Source of the DNA: Ornithinimicrobium humiphilum | GTDB taxonomy: Bacteria > Actinomycetota > Actinomycetes > Actinomycetales > Dermatophilaceae | Direction: 5' to 3' | NCBI RefSeq assembly: GCF_006716885.1 | Contig: NZ_VFPU01000003.1 | Coordinates: 131,598 to 195,597, forward strand | DNA: 64,000 nucleotides | The notes under the pieces: generated by a model | Databases searched by the model: none | What the model was told of the DNA's origin: nothing | What the model saw: only the letters and a program-made list of their open reading frames with translations | Program-made: the position numbers and the translations under genes | Shown: piece by piece, positions 49,517 through 62,104 of the stretch | Layout: each line of letters opens with the position of its first letter | Numbering within the stretch: the stretch's first letter is position 1

Positions 49517-50716
49517 GTGAAACTCGCCATCCTGTCCCGGTCGCTGCGCGCCTACTCCACGCAGCGGCTGCGCACGGCCGCACTGCAGCGCGGTCACCAG
49601 GTGAAGGTCCTCGACACGCTGCGCTTCGGGATCGACCTGTCGGGGCCCGAGCCGGACCTGCACTTCCGGGGTCGACCGCTGTCCTCCTACGACGCGGTGC
49701 TGCCCCGCATCGGCGCCTCGGTCACCTACTTCGGCACCGCCGTCGTGCGTCAGTTCGAGCAGATGGACGTCTACACGCCCAACACCGCCAACGGCATCAT
49801 GAACAGCCGCGACAAGCTGCGCGCCAGCCAGATCCTGCTGCGTCACGAGATCGCGATGCCGGCCACCGTCTTCGTGCGCAACCGCGACGAGATCCCGCAC
49901 GCGATCGAGATGGTCGGGGGCGCCCCGGTCGTCATCAAGCTGCTCGAGGGCACCCAGGGCATCGGCGTCATCCTCGCGCCCGAGATGAAGGTCGCCGAGG
50001 CCATCATCGAGACCCTGCACGGCACCAACCAGCAGGTGCTCATCCAGAGCTTCGTCAAGGAGAGCAGGGGCACCGACATCCGCGCGCTCGTCGTCGGCGA
50101 CCGGGTGGTCGCGGCGATGCGGCGCCGCGCCTCCGGCGACGAGTTCCGCTCCAACGTGCACCGCGGCGGCAGCGTGGAGGCGGTCGACCTCGACCCGGAG
50201 TATGCCGAGGTGGCGGTCCGCAGCGCCCACATCATGGGCCTGCGCGTGGCCGGCGTGGACATGCTCGAGGGCAGCGACGGCCCGCTCGTCATGGAGGTCA
50301 ACTCCTCCCCGGGCCTGCAGGGCATCGAGACGGCGACCAAGCTCGACGTCGCGGGCGCGATCGTCGACTACATCGCCGACCAGGCCGGCTTCCCCGACAT
50401 CGACGTGCGCCAGCGGCTCTCCGTCTCCACGGGATACGGCGTGGCCGAGATCGCGGTCCACACCGGCTCGGAGCTGGTGGGCCGCACGATCGGCGAGTCC
50501 GGCCTGCTGGAGAAGGACGTCCAGGTGCTGACGCTGCACCGTGGCACCCGCGTCGTGCCCAACCCCGGCCCGTCCAAGGAGCTGGAGGAGGGCGACCGGC
50601 TGCTGTGCTTCGGGCGGCACGAGAGCATGCGCTCGCTCATCCCCGCGCGCAGCCGTCGGCCCAAGCGGGTGCGCAGGCTGCCGCGGCAGCCGATCGTCGA
50701 GACCGAGACGGCCTGA
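49517..50716 (+). CDS. rimK: RimK-like ATP-grasp ligase with C-terminal RCK_C-like domain
   Basis: A 399-residue protein. Residues about 1-290 are RimK: AILSRSLRAYSTQRLRTAAL at the start, DAVLPRIGASVTYFGTAVVR, GAPVVIKLLEGTQGIGVILA (ATP-grasp loop), IQSFVKESRGTDIRALVVGD and VMEVNSSPGLQGIE. Residues about 310-375 add a TrkA-C/RCK_C-like domain (GVAEIAVHTGSELVGRTIGE, VQVLTLHRGTRVV, LEEGDRLLCFG), a fold that senses nucleotides in K+ channels. RimK adds glutamates to the C-terminus of ribosomal protein S6. Divergent from its two partner genes. Confidence 0.88.
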   Translation: MKLAILSRSLRAYSTQRLRTAALQRGHQVKVLDTLRFGIDLSGPEPDLHFRGRPLSSYDAVLPRIGASVTYFGTAVVRQFEQMDVYTPNTANGIMNSRDKLRASQILLRHEIAMPATVFVRNRDEIPHAIEMVGGAPVVIKLLEGTQGIGVILAPEMKVAEAIIETLHGTNQQVLIQSFVKESRGTDIRALVVGDRVVAAMRRRASGDEFRSNVHRGGSVEAVDLDPEYAEVAVRSAHIMGLRVAGVDMLEGSDGPLVMEVNSSPGLQGIETATKLDVAGAIVDYIADQAGFPDIDVRQRLSVSTGYGVAEIAVHTGSELVGRTIGESGLLEKDVQVLTLHRGTRVVPNPGPSKELEEGDRLLCFGRHESMRSLIPARSRRPKRVRRLPRQPIVETETA

Positions 50717-50719
50717 CGC

Positions 50720-52462
50720 TCAGGCCGGCGTGACCGGCAGCCGGCGAGCCACCGCCGGCGGCACCAGCGGCATCCGCGGGGGCACCGGCTCGAGGCGCCG
50801 GTAGGGCTCCCCGGGCGCCGGGCGCGGGTCCGGCTCCCCCTTGACCGGCCACAGCGACAGGGCCCGTTCGGCCTGCGCGGTGATCGTCAGCGAGGGGTTG
50901 ACACCGAGGTTGGCCGAGACCGTCGACCCGTCGACGACGTGCAGCCCCGGGTGCCCGTGGACCCGGTGGTAGGGGTCGACGACCCCGGTCCCGGCGCTCT
51001 CCCCGATCGCGCAGCCGCCGAGGAAGTGCGCGGTCATCGGGACGTCGAGCACGTCGCCGACGCTGCCGGCCGGGAAGCCGCCGATGCGCCGGGCCAGAGC
51101 CCGGGCCGCGCGGTGCGCCGCCGGGATCCAGGTCGGGTTGGGCTCGCCGTGGCCGCGGCCCGAGGTAAGCCGGAAACCGCCGAGCGGCCCGCGCCCCGCG
51201 CGCACCGTGATCGAGTTGTCGAGGCTCTGCATGACCAGCGCGATGGTCCCGCGCTCGGACCAGGAGTTGATGCCCGCGAGCATCCCGGCCGCCCGCACCG
51301 GGTGCCGCGCGACCTGCCCCAGCCAGCGCACCGGCCGCGGCACCCGGCCACCACCGTCGACGAGCAGCGTGGTGAGCAGCCCCATGGCGTTCTGCCCGTT
51401 GCCGTAGCGCACCGGCTCGACGTGGGTGTCCGGGTCGGGGTGGAAGCTGCTCGTGATCGCGACGCCGCGCGTGAAGTCGAGCCGGCGGTCGCGGTGGCGG
51501 CGCCCGGGCGGCACGAGCGCACCGACGAGAGCCTCGGAGTTGGTCCGGGTGAGCACGCCCAGCCGGTCGGACAGGTGCGGCAGGTCGCCGTCCTGCTTGA
51601 GCCGGTGCAGCAGGTGCTGGGTCCCCCAGGTGCCCGCCGCCAGCACGACGTGGTCGGCGGTGAGGGTGTGCCGTGGCGCGCGACGCCCGAGCAGCGCGCC
51701 CGAGCGGACCGTCTCCACGGCATACCCGCCCTGCGGCCGGGGTCGGATCCGCACGACCGTGGTGTCCGGGACGACGCGAGCACCGCCCCGCTCGGCGAAC
51801 CACAGGTAGTTCTTGACCAGGGTGTTCTTGGCGCCGACCCGGCAGCCGACCATGCAGCCACCGCACTCGGTGCAGCCGGTGCGGCGCGGGCCGGTCCCGT
51901 CGAAGTAGGGGTCCGCGACCTCGACGCCCGGCTCCCTGCGACCGTCCCGGCCGAAGAAGACGCCGACCGGCGCGAGCCGGAAGGTGTGCCCGACGCCGAG
52001 CTCCTCGGCGACCTCGCGGTAGAGGTCGTCCACGGGCGTGGGGGCCGGGTTCGTCACCACGCCGAGCATCCGCGTCGCGGTGTCGTAGTGGGGCGCGAGC
52101 TCGGCCCGCCAGTCGGTGATGTGCGCCCACTGGGGGTCGTCGTAGAAGGCGTCGGCCTGCGGCCGGTAGAGCGTGTTGGCGTAGTTGAGCGAGCCGCCTC
52201 CGACCCCGGCACCGGCGAGCACGAGCACGTCGGGGAGCACGTGGATGCGCTGCACGCCGCGCAGTCCCAGCCGCGGCGCCCAGAGGAAGCGCCTCAGGTC
52301 CCAGGAGGTGCGGGCGAAGTCCTCGTCGGCGAACCGGCGACCCGCCTCGAGCACCGTGACGCGGTAGCCCTTCTCGGTCAGCCGCAGCGCGGCCACGCTC
52401 CCGCCGAAGCCGCTGCCCACCACGACCACGTCGGTGTGCTCGGTCTCGGCGCGGGACGGCAT
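50720..52462 (-). CDS. GMC-type FAD oxidoreductase (cholesterol-oxidase-like)
   Basis: A 580-residue flavoprotein. FAD dinucleotide fold: VVVGSGFGGSVAALRLTEKG (residues about 12-30). Next come VLVLAGAGVGGGSLNYANTL and the Cys-rich GCTECGGCMVGCRVGAKNT (about 205-225), characteristic of actinobacterial ChoD-like enzymes, then MTAHFLGGCAIGES and the C-terminal HVVDGSTVSANLGVNPSLTI with the His/Asn catalytic pair. No signal peptide. It probably oxidises a sterol or bulky alcohol; no steroid catabolic genes are near. ATG 52462. Confidence 0.87.
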   Translation of the reverse strand: MPSRAETEHTDVVVVGSGFGGSVAALRLTEKGYRVTVLEAGRRFADEDFARTSWDLRRFLWAPRLGLRGVQRIHVLPDVLVLAGAGVGGGSLNYANTLYRPQADAFYDDPQWAHITDWRAELAPHYDTATRMLGVVTNPAPTPVDDLYREVAEELGVGHTFRLAPVGVFFGRDGRREPGVEVADPYFDGTGPRRTGCTECGGCMVGCRVGAKNTLVKNYLWFAERGGARVVPDTTVVRIRPRPQGGYAVETVRSGALLGRRAPRHTLTADHVVLAAGTWGTQHLLHRLKQDGDLPHLSDRLGVLTRTNSEALVGALVPPGRRHRDRRLDFTRGVAITSSFHPDPDTHVEPVRYGNGQNAMGLLTTLLVDGGGRVPRPVRWLGQVARHPVRAAGMLAGINSWSERGTIALVMQSLDNSITVRAGRGPLGGFRLTSGRGHGEPNPTWIPAAHRAARALARRIGGFPAGSVGDVLDVPMTAHFLGGCAIGESAGTGVVDPYHRVHGHPGLHVVDGSTVSANLGVNPSLTITAQAERALSLWPVKGEPDPRPAPGEPYRRLEPVPPRMPLVPPAVARRLPVTPA

Positions 52463-52547
52463 ACGCGCGAGGCTAGCGCCCCCGCGGCCTGCCGGGAACA
52501 GGCCGCCTGCGGTGGACGGGAGAGGGGGGCAGGACGACAGTGAGGGG

Positions 52548-52823
52548 ATGGCTGAGAAGAAGAAGGACGACCCCGGCCCCAGCGTCAAGGATCCGGAGAT
52601 GTACGAGTCCCTGCGCGAGGACGGCGCGAGCAAGGCGAAGGCGGCGGCCATCTCCAACGCGGCCGCCAACACCTCCCGCGAGGAGGTCGGCAGCAAGGGC
52701 GGCTCGAGCGGGTCCTACGAGGACTGGACGGTCGACGAGCTGCGCGAGCGGGCGGCCGAGCTCGACGTCGAGGGCCGCTCGGACATGACCAAGGACGAGC
52801 TGATCACGGCGCTGCGAGAGTAA
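52548..52823 (+). CDS. DUF7218-like protein with Rho_N-type C-terminal domain
   Basis: A 91-residue protein. The N-terminus is charged (MAEKKKDDPGPSVKDPEMYE), with a central SKAKAAAISNAAANTSREEV segment and a C-terminal SAP/Rho_N-like helix pair (WTVDELRERAAELDVEGRSD, MTKDELITALRE). SAP/Rho_N motifs bind nucleic acid. ATG 52548. It is 10 bases upstream of the DUF6328 gene. Confidence 0.75.
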   Translation: MAEKKKDDPGPSVKDPEMYESLREDGASKAKAAAISNAAANTSREEVGSKGGSSGSYEDWTVDELRERAAELDVEGRSDMTKDELITALRE

Positions 52824-52833
52824 ACCGTCGGCC

Positions 52834-53324
52834 GTGAGCGAGCACGCCCCGCACCCGGACGACGACCGGTCCGAGTCGCGCGACCAGCGGATGGACCGCA
52901 ACTTCGTCGAGCTCCTCCAGGAGCTGCGCGTCCTGCAGACCGGCACCCAGATCCTCGCCGGCTTCCTCATGACGCTGCCCTTCCAGGCACGCTTCGTCGA
53001 CCTCGGCACCGAGCACCGCTACGTCTTCCTGGTCGCGATCGTGCTGGCCTTCGTCACGACCGTGCTGCTCGTCGGGCCGGTCAGCGTGCACCGGGCGCTC
53101 TTCCGGCGGCACATGAAGGCCGAGCTGGTGCAGGTCTCCCACGTGATGGCGCGGGCCGGTCTCGTGACGCTGGGCCTGACGATGGCGAGCGTGCTGCTGC
53201 TCGTCTTCGGGGTGGTCCTGGGCGAGCCGAGCCTGCGGGCTACGTCGCCGGGGGCGTCTCGGTGGTCGTCTTCGGCGTCGTCTGGTGGGCGGTGCCGCAC
53301 TGGCTCCGGAGGCAGAGCACCTGA
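52834..53324 (+). pseudogene. DUF6328 membrane protein gene, frameshifted by a 5-bp tandem duplication
   Basis: A GTG start at 52834 gives FVELLQELRVLQTGTQILAG, FLMTLPFQARFVDLGTE and helices up to LLLVFGVVLGEP, the DUF6328 pattern. At 53224-53233 the pentamer GAGCC is duplicated. Past it the open frame continues antisense to xdhC and is non-family. Removing one copy restores GEPAGYVAGGVSVVVFGVVW, then WAVPHWLRRQST and a stop at 53322-53324, exactly what a fourth helix and basic tail would need. About 160 residues if repaired. A lesion, a slippage-prone switch or an assembly error are all possible. Confidence 0.75.
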
Positions 53325-53328
53325 GCCG

Positions 53329-54152
53329 TCACCGACGGGTGCGCGCCGCCCGGTCGGTGGCGGCGAAGCGCACCAGCAGGTCGGCCGCGACGCTCACCGC
53401 GATGGTCGCCGGCTCCTTGCCGACCAGGTCGGGCAGACCGATGGGCGTGACCACGCGGTCGACGACCTCCTCCACGAGCCCGCCCTCGACGAGCCGGCGC
53501 CGGAGCCGCGCCCACTTGGTGCGCGAGCCGATCAGCCCGACGCTCCCCAGCCCCTCGGTCCGCAGCGCGGCGTCCACGACGGCCGCGTCCTCGGCGTGGT
53601 CGTGGGTCATCACGAGCACGTGGGTGCCGGCGGGCAGCGTGCCGAGCACGAGCTCCGGCAGCACGGGTATGCGGTGCGGGTGCACCCGGGCGTGCGCGTC
53701 GGCGAGCGGCGCGAGGGCCTCGTCCGAGAGGGCCTCGGGCCGGGTGTCGACGAGGTGCAGGTCGAGGTCGTGGCGGGCGAGGACCCGGGCCAGCTCGTGG
53801 CCCACGTGGCCCAGGCCGACGATCGCGACCGCGGGCACGACGGGCAACGGCTCGAGGAGGACGTCGACCTCGCCGCCGCAGCACTGCACACCGTGCCGGG
53901 CGGGGGCCTTCTCCGAGAGCGTGGTCGAGAACGTCTCCGGACGACGGGTGCCCTCGCCCAGCATCGCCCGGGCCCGCTCGACGGCGAGCGCCTCGAGGTT
54001 GCCGCCCCCGACGGTGTCCCAGGTGCGCTCCGCCGAGACCACCATCTTGGCGCCGGCCTCGCGCGGGGCGTGGCCGCGCACCGACGTCAGGGTGACGAGC
54101 ACGCCGGGCTCCCGGCGCGTCCGCAGGTGCTCCACCGCGGCGAGCCAGCGCA

Positions 54153-54153
<1 letters not shown>
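53329..54153 (-). CDS. xdhC: XdhC-family molybdenum cofactor insertion protein
   Basis: A 274-residue XdhC/CoxI protein. The N-terminal XdhC_CoxI part includes VLVTLTSVRGHAPREAGAKM and GGGNLEALAVERAR; HGVQCCGGEVDVLLEP contains the conserved Cys pair. The C-terminal Rossmann half has AIVGLGHVGHELARVLARHD and IGLPDLVGKEPATIAVSVAA. It delivers sulfurated Mo cofactor to XdhB. Its start overlaps the XdhB stop by one base. Confidence 0.92.
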
Positions 54154-58111
<3,958 letters not shown>

Positions 58112-58209
58112 CTGCCGGCTCCCATCGTCGTCGACGACCTCACCGTACCTCCGGCCCGTCACCCCGGGCAGGACCTTCCTGCGGGGGCCCGGGAGGTGCG
58201 GGCCGGACC

Positions 58210-59226
58210 TCAGTCGTCCTCCCCGGCCCCGAGCAGCTCGCGGACGGCAGCCTCCACCGCTCCCTGCCGGCGCACGGGCGAGCGCCCCGTGGCCTTGGGG
58301 ACCGTGACGGTCTCGCCCTCCTCGTAGTGCTCGAGGACCCGGGGGTCGATGTAGGAGCCCTTGGCGACCGTCGGCGTGTTGCCGAGGAACTCCGAGACCT
58401 CCTCGACCGCGGCCTTGATCGCGCGACGGCGCGAGGCCTGCGTGTCGCCGGGCTCGGGACTGCTCGCGAGCGCGACGGCCGCGTGCACCGTGGCGTGCCA
58501 GGTGCGGAAGTCCTTGGCCGTGAGGTCGCCGTCGAAGAGCTCGCCGAGGTAGGCGTTGACGTCGTCGGCGTCCAGGTCGTGCCAGCCGCGCTCGCCCTTC
58601 CACGCCAGCACCCGCTCGGAGCCGGTCCGCCGGCGCCGCATGATCCGCAGCGCCGCCGTGACGTCCTCGTCCTCGTCCTCGATCGTCAGCTCCTGCTCCA
58701 CGCCGTGCTTGCCGACGAAGCAGAAGCGCAGCCCGCCCCGGACCGACCGGACGTGCTGGCGCTCCAGGGTGGTGAGCCCGAAGGTGCCGTTGAGGTCGGT
58801 GTAGACGTCGTGACCGATCCGGAAGTAGCCCAGGTCGAGCATGCGGACGGCGGTCGCGCAGGCCCGCTCCCACGGCATACCCTCCCGGCGCAGGTCGCGC
58901 GCGACCCGCCGGCGCGCGGCGGGCAGCGCGGCCGACGCCTCGACGATCCGCTCGAACTTCTCCTCGTCGCGGTGGACGCGCCAGTCGGGGTGGTAGAGGT
59001 ACTGCCGGCGGCCGGCGTCGTCGGTGCCCACCGCCTGCAGGTGGCCGTTGGCGCGGGGGCAGATCCACACGTCGCTCCACGCCGGCGGGATCGCGAGCGC
59101 CTTGATGCGCTCGACCTCCTCCGCGGGCAGCCTCGTGCCGTCGCCGTCGAGGTAGGTGAAGCCCTTGCCCGCGCGGCGCCGGGTCCAGCCGGGCTCGTCG
59201 GGCGAGACCCTGCGCAGTCTGACCAT
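58210..59226 (-). CDS. DNA topoisomerase IB
   Basis: A 338-residue poxvirus-type topoisomerase IB: GKGFTYLDGDGTRLPAEEVE, IPPAWSDVWICPRANGHLQA, GKHGVEQELTIEDED and the active-site portion FRTWHATV (Arg and His). The nucleophilic Tyr is probably in GSYIDPRVLEHY. It relaxes supercoils through a 3'-phosphotyrosine. ATG 59226. The 128-bp gap to the divergent NAD-binding protein contains a TTGACA (59314-59319) but no convincing -10 element. Confidence 0.93.
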   Translation of the reverse strand: MVRLRRVSPDEPGWTRRRAGKGFTYLDGDGTRLPAEEVERIKALAIPPAWSDVWICPRANGHLQAVGTDDAGRRQYLYHPDWRVHRDEEKFERIVEASAALPAARRRVARDLRREGMPWERACATAVRMLDLGYFRIGHDVYTDLNGTFGLTTLERQHVRSVRGGLRFCFVGKHGVEQELTIEDEDEDVTAALRIMRRRRTGSERVLAWKGERGWHDLDADDVNAYLGELFDGDLTAKDFRTWHATVHAAVALASSPEPGDTQASRRRAIKAAVEEVSEFLGNTPTVAKGSYIDPRVLEHYEEGETVTVPKATGRSPVRRQGAVEAAVRELLGAGEDD

Positions 59227-59354
59227 GGAGCAGTATGCGGTCGCGCGCGGTCGGTTCGGCAACCCGAACCGCCCCGGTCCCACCCGCGGGAATCGCACCG
59301 CGGCCTCCGTTCGTTGACACGTCATACGTCCCTCGACCAGGAAGGCTTCACCTC

Positions 59355-59999
59355 ATGGCTCGCATCGTGATCTTCGGCGGCACCGGCTACTCCGGCTCCA
59401 ACATCGCGCGGGAGGCGGTGGGACGCGGCCATACGGTCGTCTCCTACAGCCGCAAGGCGCCGACCGAGCCGATCGACGGCGTCGACTACCGGACCGGCTC
59501 GATGGCCGACCCGGCCGTCGTCGAGGAGGCCGCGCAGGGCGCCGACCAGCTCGTCGTGGCCCTGCACGCCGCGGACGTGGACGGGCAGCCGATGGTGGTC
59601 GTCGTGCCCACGCTGGTCGAGGCCGCGCGCAGGCACGGCGCCCGCCTGTCGTTCGTGGGCGGTGCCGGCTCCTCGCTCGTCGCCGAGGGCGGCCCCCGCC
59701 TCGTGGACACCCCCGACTTCCACGACGACTGGAAGCCCGAGGCGCTGGCCCACGCCGACGTGCTCGAGGCTCTGCGGCAGGCTCCGGAGGACCTCGACTG
59801 GTTCTACGTCTCGCCCGCCGCGCTCTACGGCTCCTTCGCCCCCGGCGAGACGACCGGCAGCTACCGCACCGGCGGCGACCTGCTCGTGACCAAGGAGGAC
59901 GGCTCCTCGGAGATCTCGGGCACCGACCTCGCGAAGGCCTACGTCGACGAGATCGAGTCCGGCGCCCACCCGCGCCAGCGGTTCACCGTGGGTCACTGA
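59355..59999 (+). CDS. NAD(P)-binding (NmrA/atypical SDR) oxidoreductase
   Basis: A 214-residue atypical SDR: Rossmann motif [20 protein letters not shown] at the N-terminus, [33 protein letters not shown] and [18 protein letters not shown]. The GGTGYxG motif and lack of YxxxK place it with YwnB/NmrA-like proteins. ATG 59355 follows AGGAAGG. Role unknown. Confidence 0.88.
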   Translation: MARIVIFGGTGYSGSNIAREAVGRGHTVVSYSRKAPTEPIDGVDYRTGSMADPAVVEEAAQGADQLVVALHAADVDGQPMVVVVPTLVEAARRHGARLSFVGGAGSSLVAEGGPRLVDTPDFHDDWKPEALAHADVLEALRQAPEDLDWFYVSPAALYGSFAPGETTGSYRTGGDLLVTKEDGSSEISGTDLAKAYVDEIESGAHPRQRFTVGH

Positions 60000-60020
60000 C
60001 CCTTCCGCGGGTCGGTTGTC

Positions 60021-60057
60021 CGACCGTCCCCCCGGGTCGATACTGGGGGGACGGTCG
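60021..60057. terminator. Hairpin upstream of fdxA
   Basis: Perfect 13-bp arms (CGACCGTCCCCCC at 60021-60033 and its complement at 60045-60057) with an 11-base loop, 7 bases before the fdxA ribosome-binding site. Either the terminator of the NAD-binding-protein gene or a 5'-leader element of fdxA. Confidence 0.55.
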
Positions 60058-60075
60058 ACAGTCAGGAGGTCACCG

Positions 60076-60417
60076 ATGACCTACGTGATCGCGCAGCCGT
60101 GCGTGGACGTCCTGGACCGGGCCTGCGTCGAGGAGTGCCCGGTCGACTGCATCTACGAGGGCGCCCGGATGCTCTACATCCATCCCGACGAGTGCGTCGA
60201 CTGCGGCGCCTGCGAGCCGGTGTGCCCCGTCGAGGCCATCTACTACGAGGACGACCTGCCGACCGAGCACACGCCCTACCTGCAGGACAACGCCGACTTC
60301 TTCTTCGACACCCTGCCCGGCCGGGACGAACCGCTGGGCTCCCCCGGCGGCGCGGCGGCGCTGGGGCCGGTGGGTGTCGACACCCCGCTGGTCGCGGCGC
60401 AGCCGCCCGCCCCCTGA
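60076..60417 (+). CDS. fdxA: FdxA-type 7Fe ferredoxin
   Basis: A 113-residue ferredoxin: [20 protein letters not shown] (Cys9, Cys17) and CPVDCIYEG (Cys21), with the second cluster in [20 protein letters not shown] (Cys40, Cys43, Cys46, Cys50). The layout gives one [3Fe-4S] and one [4Fe-4S] cluster. It carries electrons to cytochromes P450 or other oxidoreductases. AGGAGG at 60064-60069 precedes the ATG. The C-terminal 35 residues are Pro/Gly/Ala-rich. Confidence 0.95.
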   Translation: MTYVIAQPCVDVLDRACVEECPVDCIYEGARMLYIHPDECVDCGACEPVCPVEAIYYEDDLPTEHTPYLQDNADFFFDTLPGRDEPLGSPGGAAALGPVGVDTPLVAAQPPAP

Positions 60418-60455
60418 TCGATCGTTCGTCCCCACCCACCCATCAAGGAGCAGGT

Positions 60456-60812
60456 ATGGCGCACGGAGACATCACCCACATCGACATCCCGGTCAGCGAC
60501 ATGGGGCGGGCCACCGAGTTCTACGGCTCGCTCTTCGGCTGGCAGATCGCCGAGATCGAGGGCTTCGAGGGCTACCCGATGTGGCAGGCCCCCAACCAGG
60601 TCAGCGGCGGCGGCCTGGCGCCGCGGTCCGAGGACTTCAGCCAGCCGCGCAGCTACGTCGAGGTGGACTCGATCGACGAGACGCTCGAGAAGGTCGTCGC
60701 GATGGGCGGCACCGTGCAGATGGGGAGGTCGCCGATCAGCGAGACCAGCTGGTGGGCGATCTTCACCGACCCCGACGGCAACACGGTCGGGCTCTTCGAG
60801 GGCTCGGTCTAG
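60456..60812 (+). CDS. VOC-family glyoxalase-like protein
   Basis: A 118-residue VOC protein: HGDITHIDIPVSDMGRATEF, YGSLFGWQIAE, and a C-terminal SETSWWAIFTDPDGNTVGLF. The metal residues His and Glu can be placed in ITHIDIP and VGLFEGS. AAGGAG precedes the ATG. Its stop overlaps the opposite-strand glycerate kinase stop. Confidence 0.88.
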   Translation: MAHGDITHIDIPVSDMGRATEFYGSLFGWQIAEIEGFEGYPMWQAPNQVSGGGLAPRSEDFSQPRSYVEVDSIDETLEKVVAMGGTVQMGRSPISETSWWAIFTDPDGNTVGLFEGSV

Positions 60813-61978
60813 GCCCGGCGCACCAGCAGCGCGCACGCGTGCGCGGCCGCGTCCTCGAGCAGCTCCGGCGCGCGGGCGACGAGGTCCTCCAGCGGGGCGG
60901 GACCCGGGGCGATCGAGAGCGCCGCGGTGATCCCGGCCTCCCGGCAGGCCGCGGCGTCGAGCGCCACCCGCCCGGCCAGCACGACCACCGCGCAGCCCTC
61001 GGGCGCCGTGCGGCGGACGGCGTCGACGACCTTGCCACCGAGCGACTGCTCGTCGAGGCTGCCCTCGCCCGTGAGCACGACGTCGGCGGTGGCCAGCGCC
61101 TCGCGCAGCCCCACCGCGTCGGCGACCAGCTCGGCCCCCGGCCGCAGGCGGGCGCCGAGCAGGGTGGAGGCCGCGAGAGGGAGCGCGCCGGCGGCGCCCA
61201 GGCCGGGGGCGGTGCGCAGCTGCTCGGGGTCGTTCCCGGTGATCGCGGCCAGCACGCCCGCCAGGTGGGCCAGCCCGGCGTCGAGGACCGGCACGTCCTC
61301 GGGCGAGGCGCCCTTCTGCGGGCCGAAGACGGCGGCGGCACCGCGGGGTCCGCAGGCCGGGTTGTCGACGTCGACCGCGATCCGCCAGTCCACCTGGCGG
61401 GCGCGGGGGTGGAGGGCGTCCTGGTCGATCGCGTGGATCGCGCCCAGGCCCTGCCCGCCCGGCTCCACCGGCTGACCGTCCGCGTCGAGGAAGCGGGCGC
61501 CGAGGCCGGTGAGCAGCCCGGTGCCGCCGTCGGTGCTGGCCGAGCCCCCGACGCAGAGCAGGACCTCCTGCAGGTCCGTCGACTCCGGGCGGTCGAGCAG
61601 CGCTCGGGCGATGAGACCGACGCCGTGCGAGTCGGCCCGGAGCGGCTGGAGCGGCACGTCCGAGACGTGCGGCAGCCCGTTGCCCTCGGCGGCCTCGATC
61701 AGGGCGGTGCGGCCGTCCGGCGAGATCCCGTATCGCCCGGTGCGCGGGCGGCCGATCGCGTCGACCGTGCCCACCTCGACCGGCTCCGTCCCCCAGACCG
61801 CGAGCAGCACGTCGAGCGTGCCCTCGCCACCGTCGGCGAGCGGCCGCTCGAGCACCGTGGCGCCGGGGCCGAGGACCGCGCGGGCCCCGCGGGCCATGGC
61901 CGCGGCCGCCTCGTCGGCCGGCAGGCTTCCCTTGAACGAGTCGGGCGCGACGACGACGGTGAGCTGCTCGGAAGCCAT
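60809..61978 (-). CDS. Glycerate kinase
   Basis: A 389-residue glycerate kinase of the GarK/GlxK (GK-II type) family: TVVVAPDSFKGSLPADEAAA, RPLADGGEGTLDVLLAVWG, CVGGSASTDGGTGLLTGLGA, NPACGPRGAAAVFGPQKGAS and VLTGEGSLDEQSLGGKVVDA. It phosphorylates D-glycerate with ATP. The upstream region, shared with the divergent MOSC gene, contains a 40-bp perfect palindrome centred 67 bases from the ATG. Confidence 0.94.
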   Translation of the reverse strand: MASEQLTVVVAPDSFKGSLPADEAAAAMARGARAVLGPGATVLERPLADGGEGTLDVLLAVWGTEPVEVGTVDAIGRPRTGRYGISPDGRTALIEAAEGNGLPHVSDVPLQPLRADSHGVGLIARALLDRPESTDLQEVLLCVGGSASTDGGTGLLTGLGARFLDADGQPVEPGGQGLGAIHAIDQDALHPRARQVDWRIAVDVDNPACGPRGAAAVFGPQKGASPEDVPVLDAGLAHLAGVLAAITGNDPEQLRTAPGLGAAGALPLAASTLLGARLRPGAELVADAVGLREALATADVVLTGEGSLDEQSLGGKVVDAVRRTAPEGCAVVVLAGRVALDAAACREAGITAALSIAPGPAPLEDLVARAPELLEDAAAHACALLVRRA

Positions 61979-62024
61979 GGCCCGACCCTAGACGCGGGAA
62001 CCCGGTCTCCACTTCCGACGCGTT

Positions 62025-62064
62025 GTTGTCCTGCTGGACCGATGCATCGGTCCAGCAGGACAAC
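62025..62064. promoter_or_regulatory. 40-bp perfect palindrome between glycerate kinase and MOSC genes
   Basis: Bases 62025-62044 (GTTGTCCTGCTGGACCGATG) are exactly complementary to 62045-62064 with no spacer. Beyond it the arms continue for three more pairs after one mismatch (to 62021-62068). It is placed nearly symmetrically, 46 bases from the glycerate kinase ATG and 40 from the MOSC ATG. A dimeric or tetrameric regulator site acting on both genes is the simplest reading; a bidirectional terminator is unlikely because both genes point away. Confidence 0.7.
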
Positions 62065-62104
62065 GACGTGGGGTGAGTCGGAGCAATGCCGGTAGCCTCG
62101 CCGC

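Noticed and set aside
58127..58138. GTCGTCGACGAC dyad upstream of xdhA as a regulator site
   Set aside because: Such GTC/GAC runs are frequent by chance in this composition and no regulator is adjacent; too weak to call as an operator on its own.
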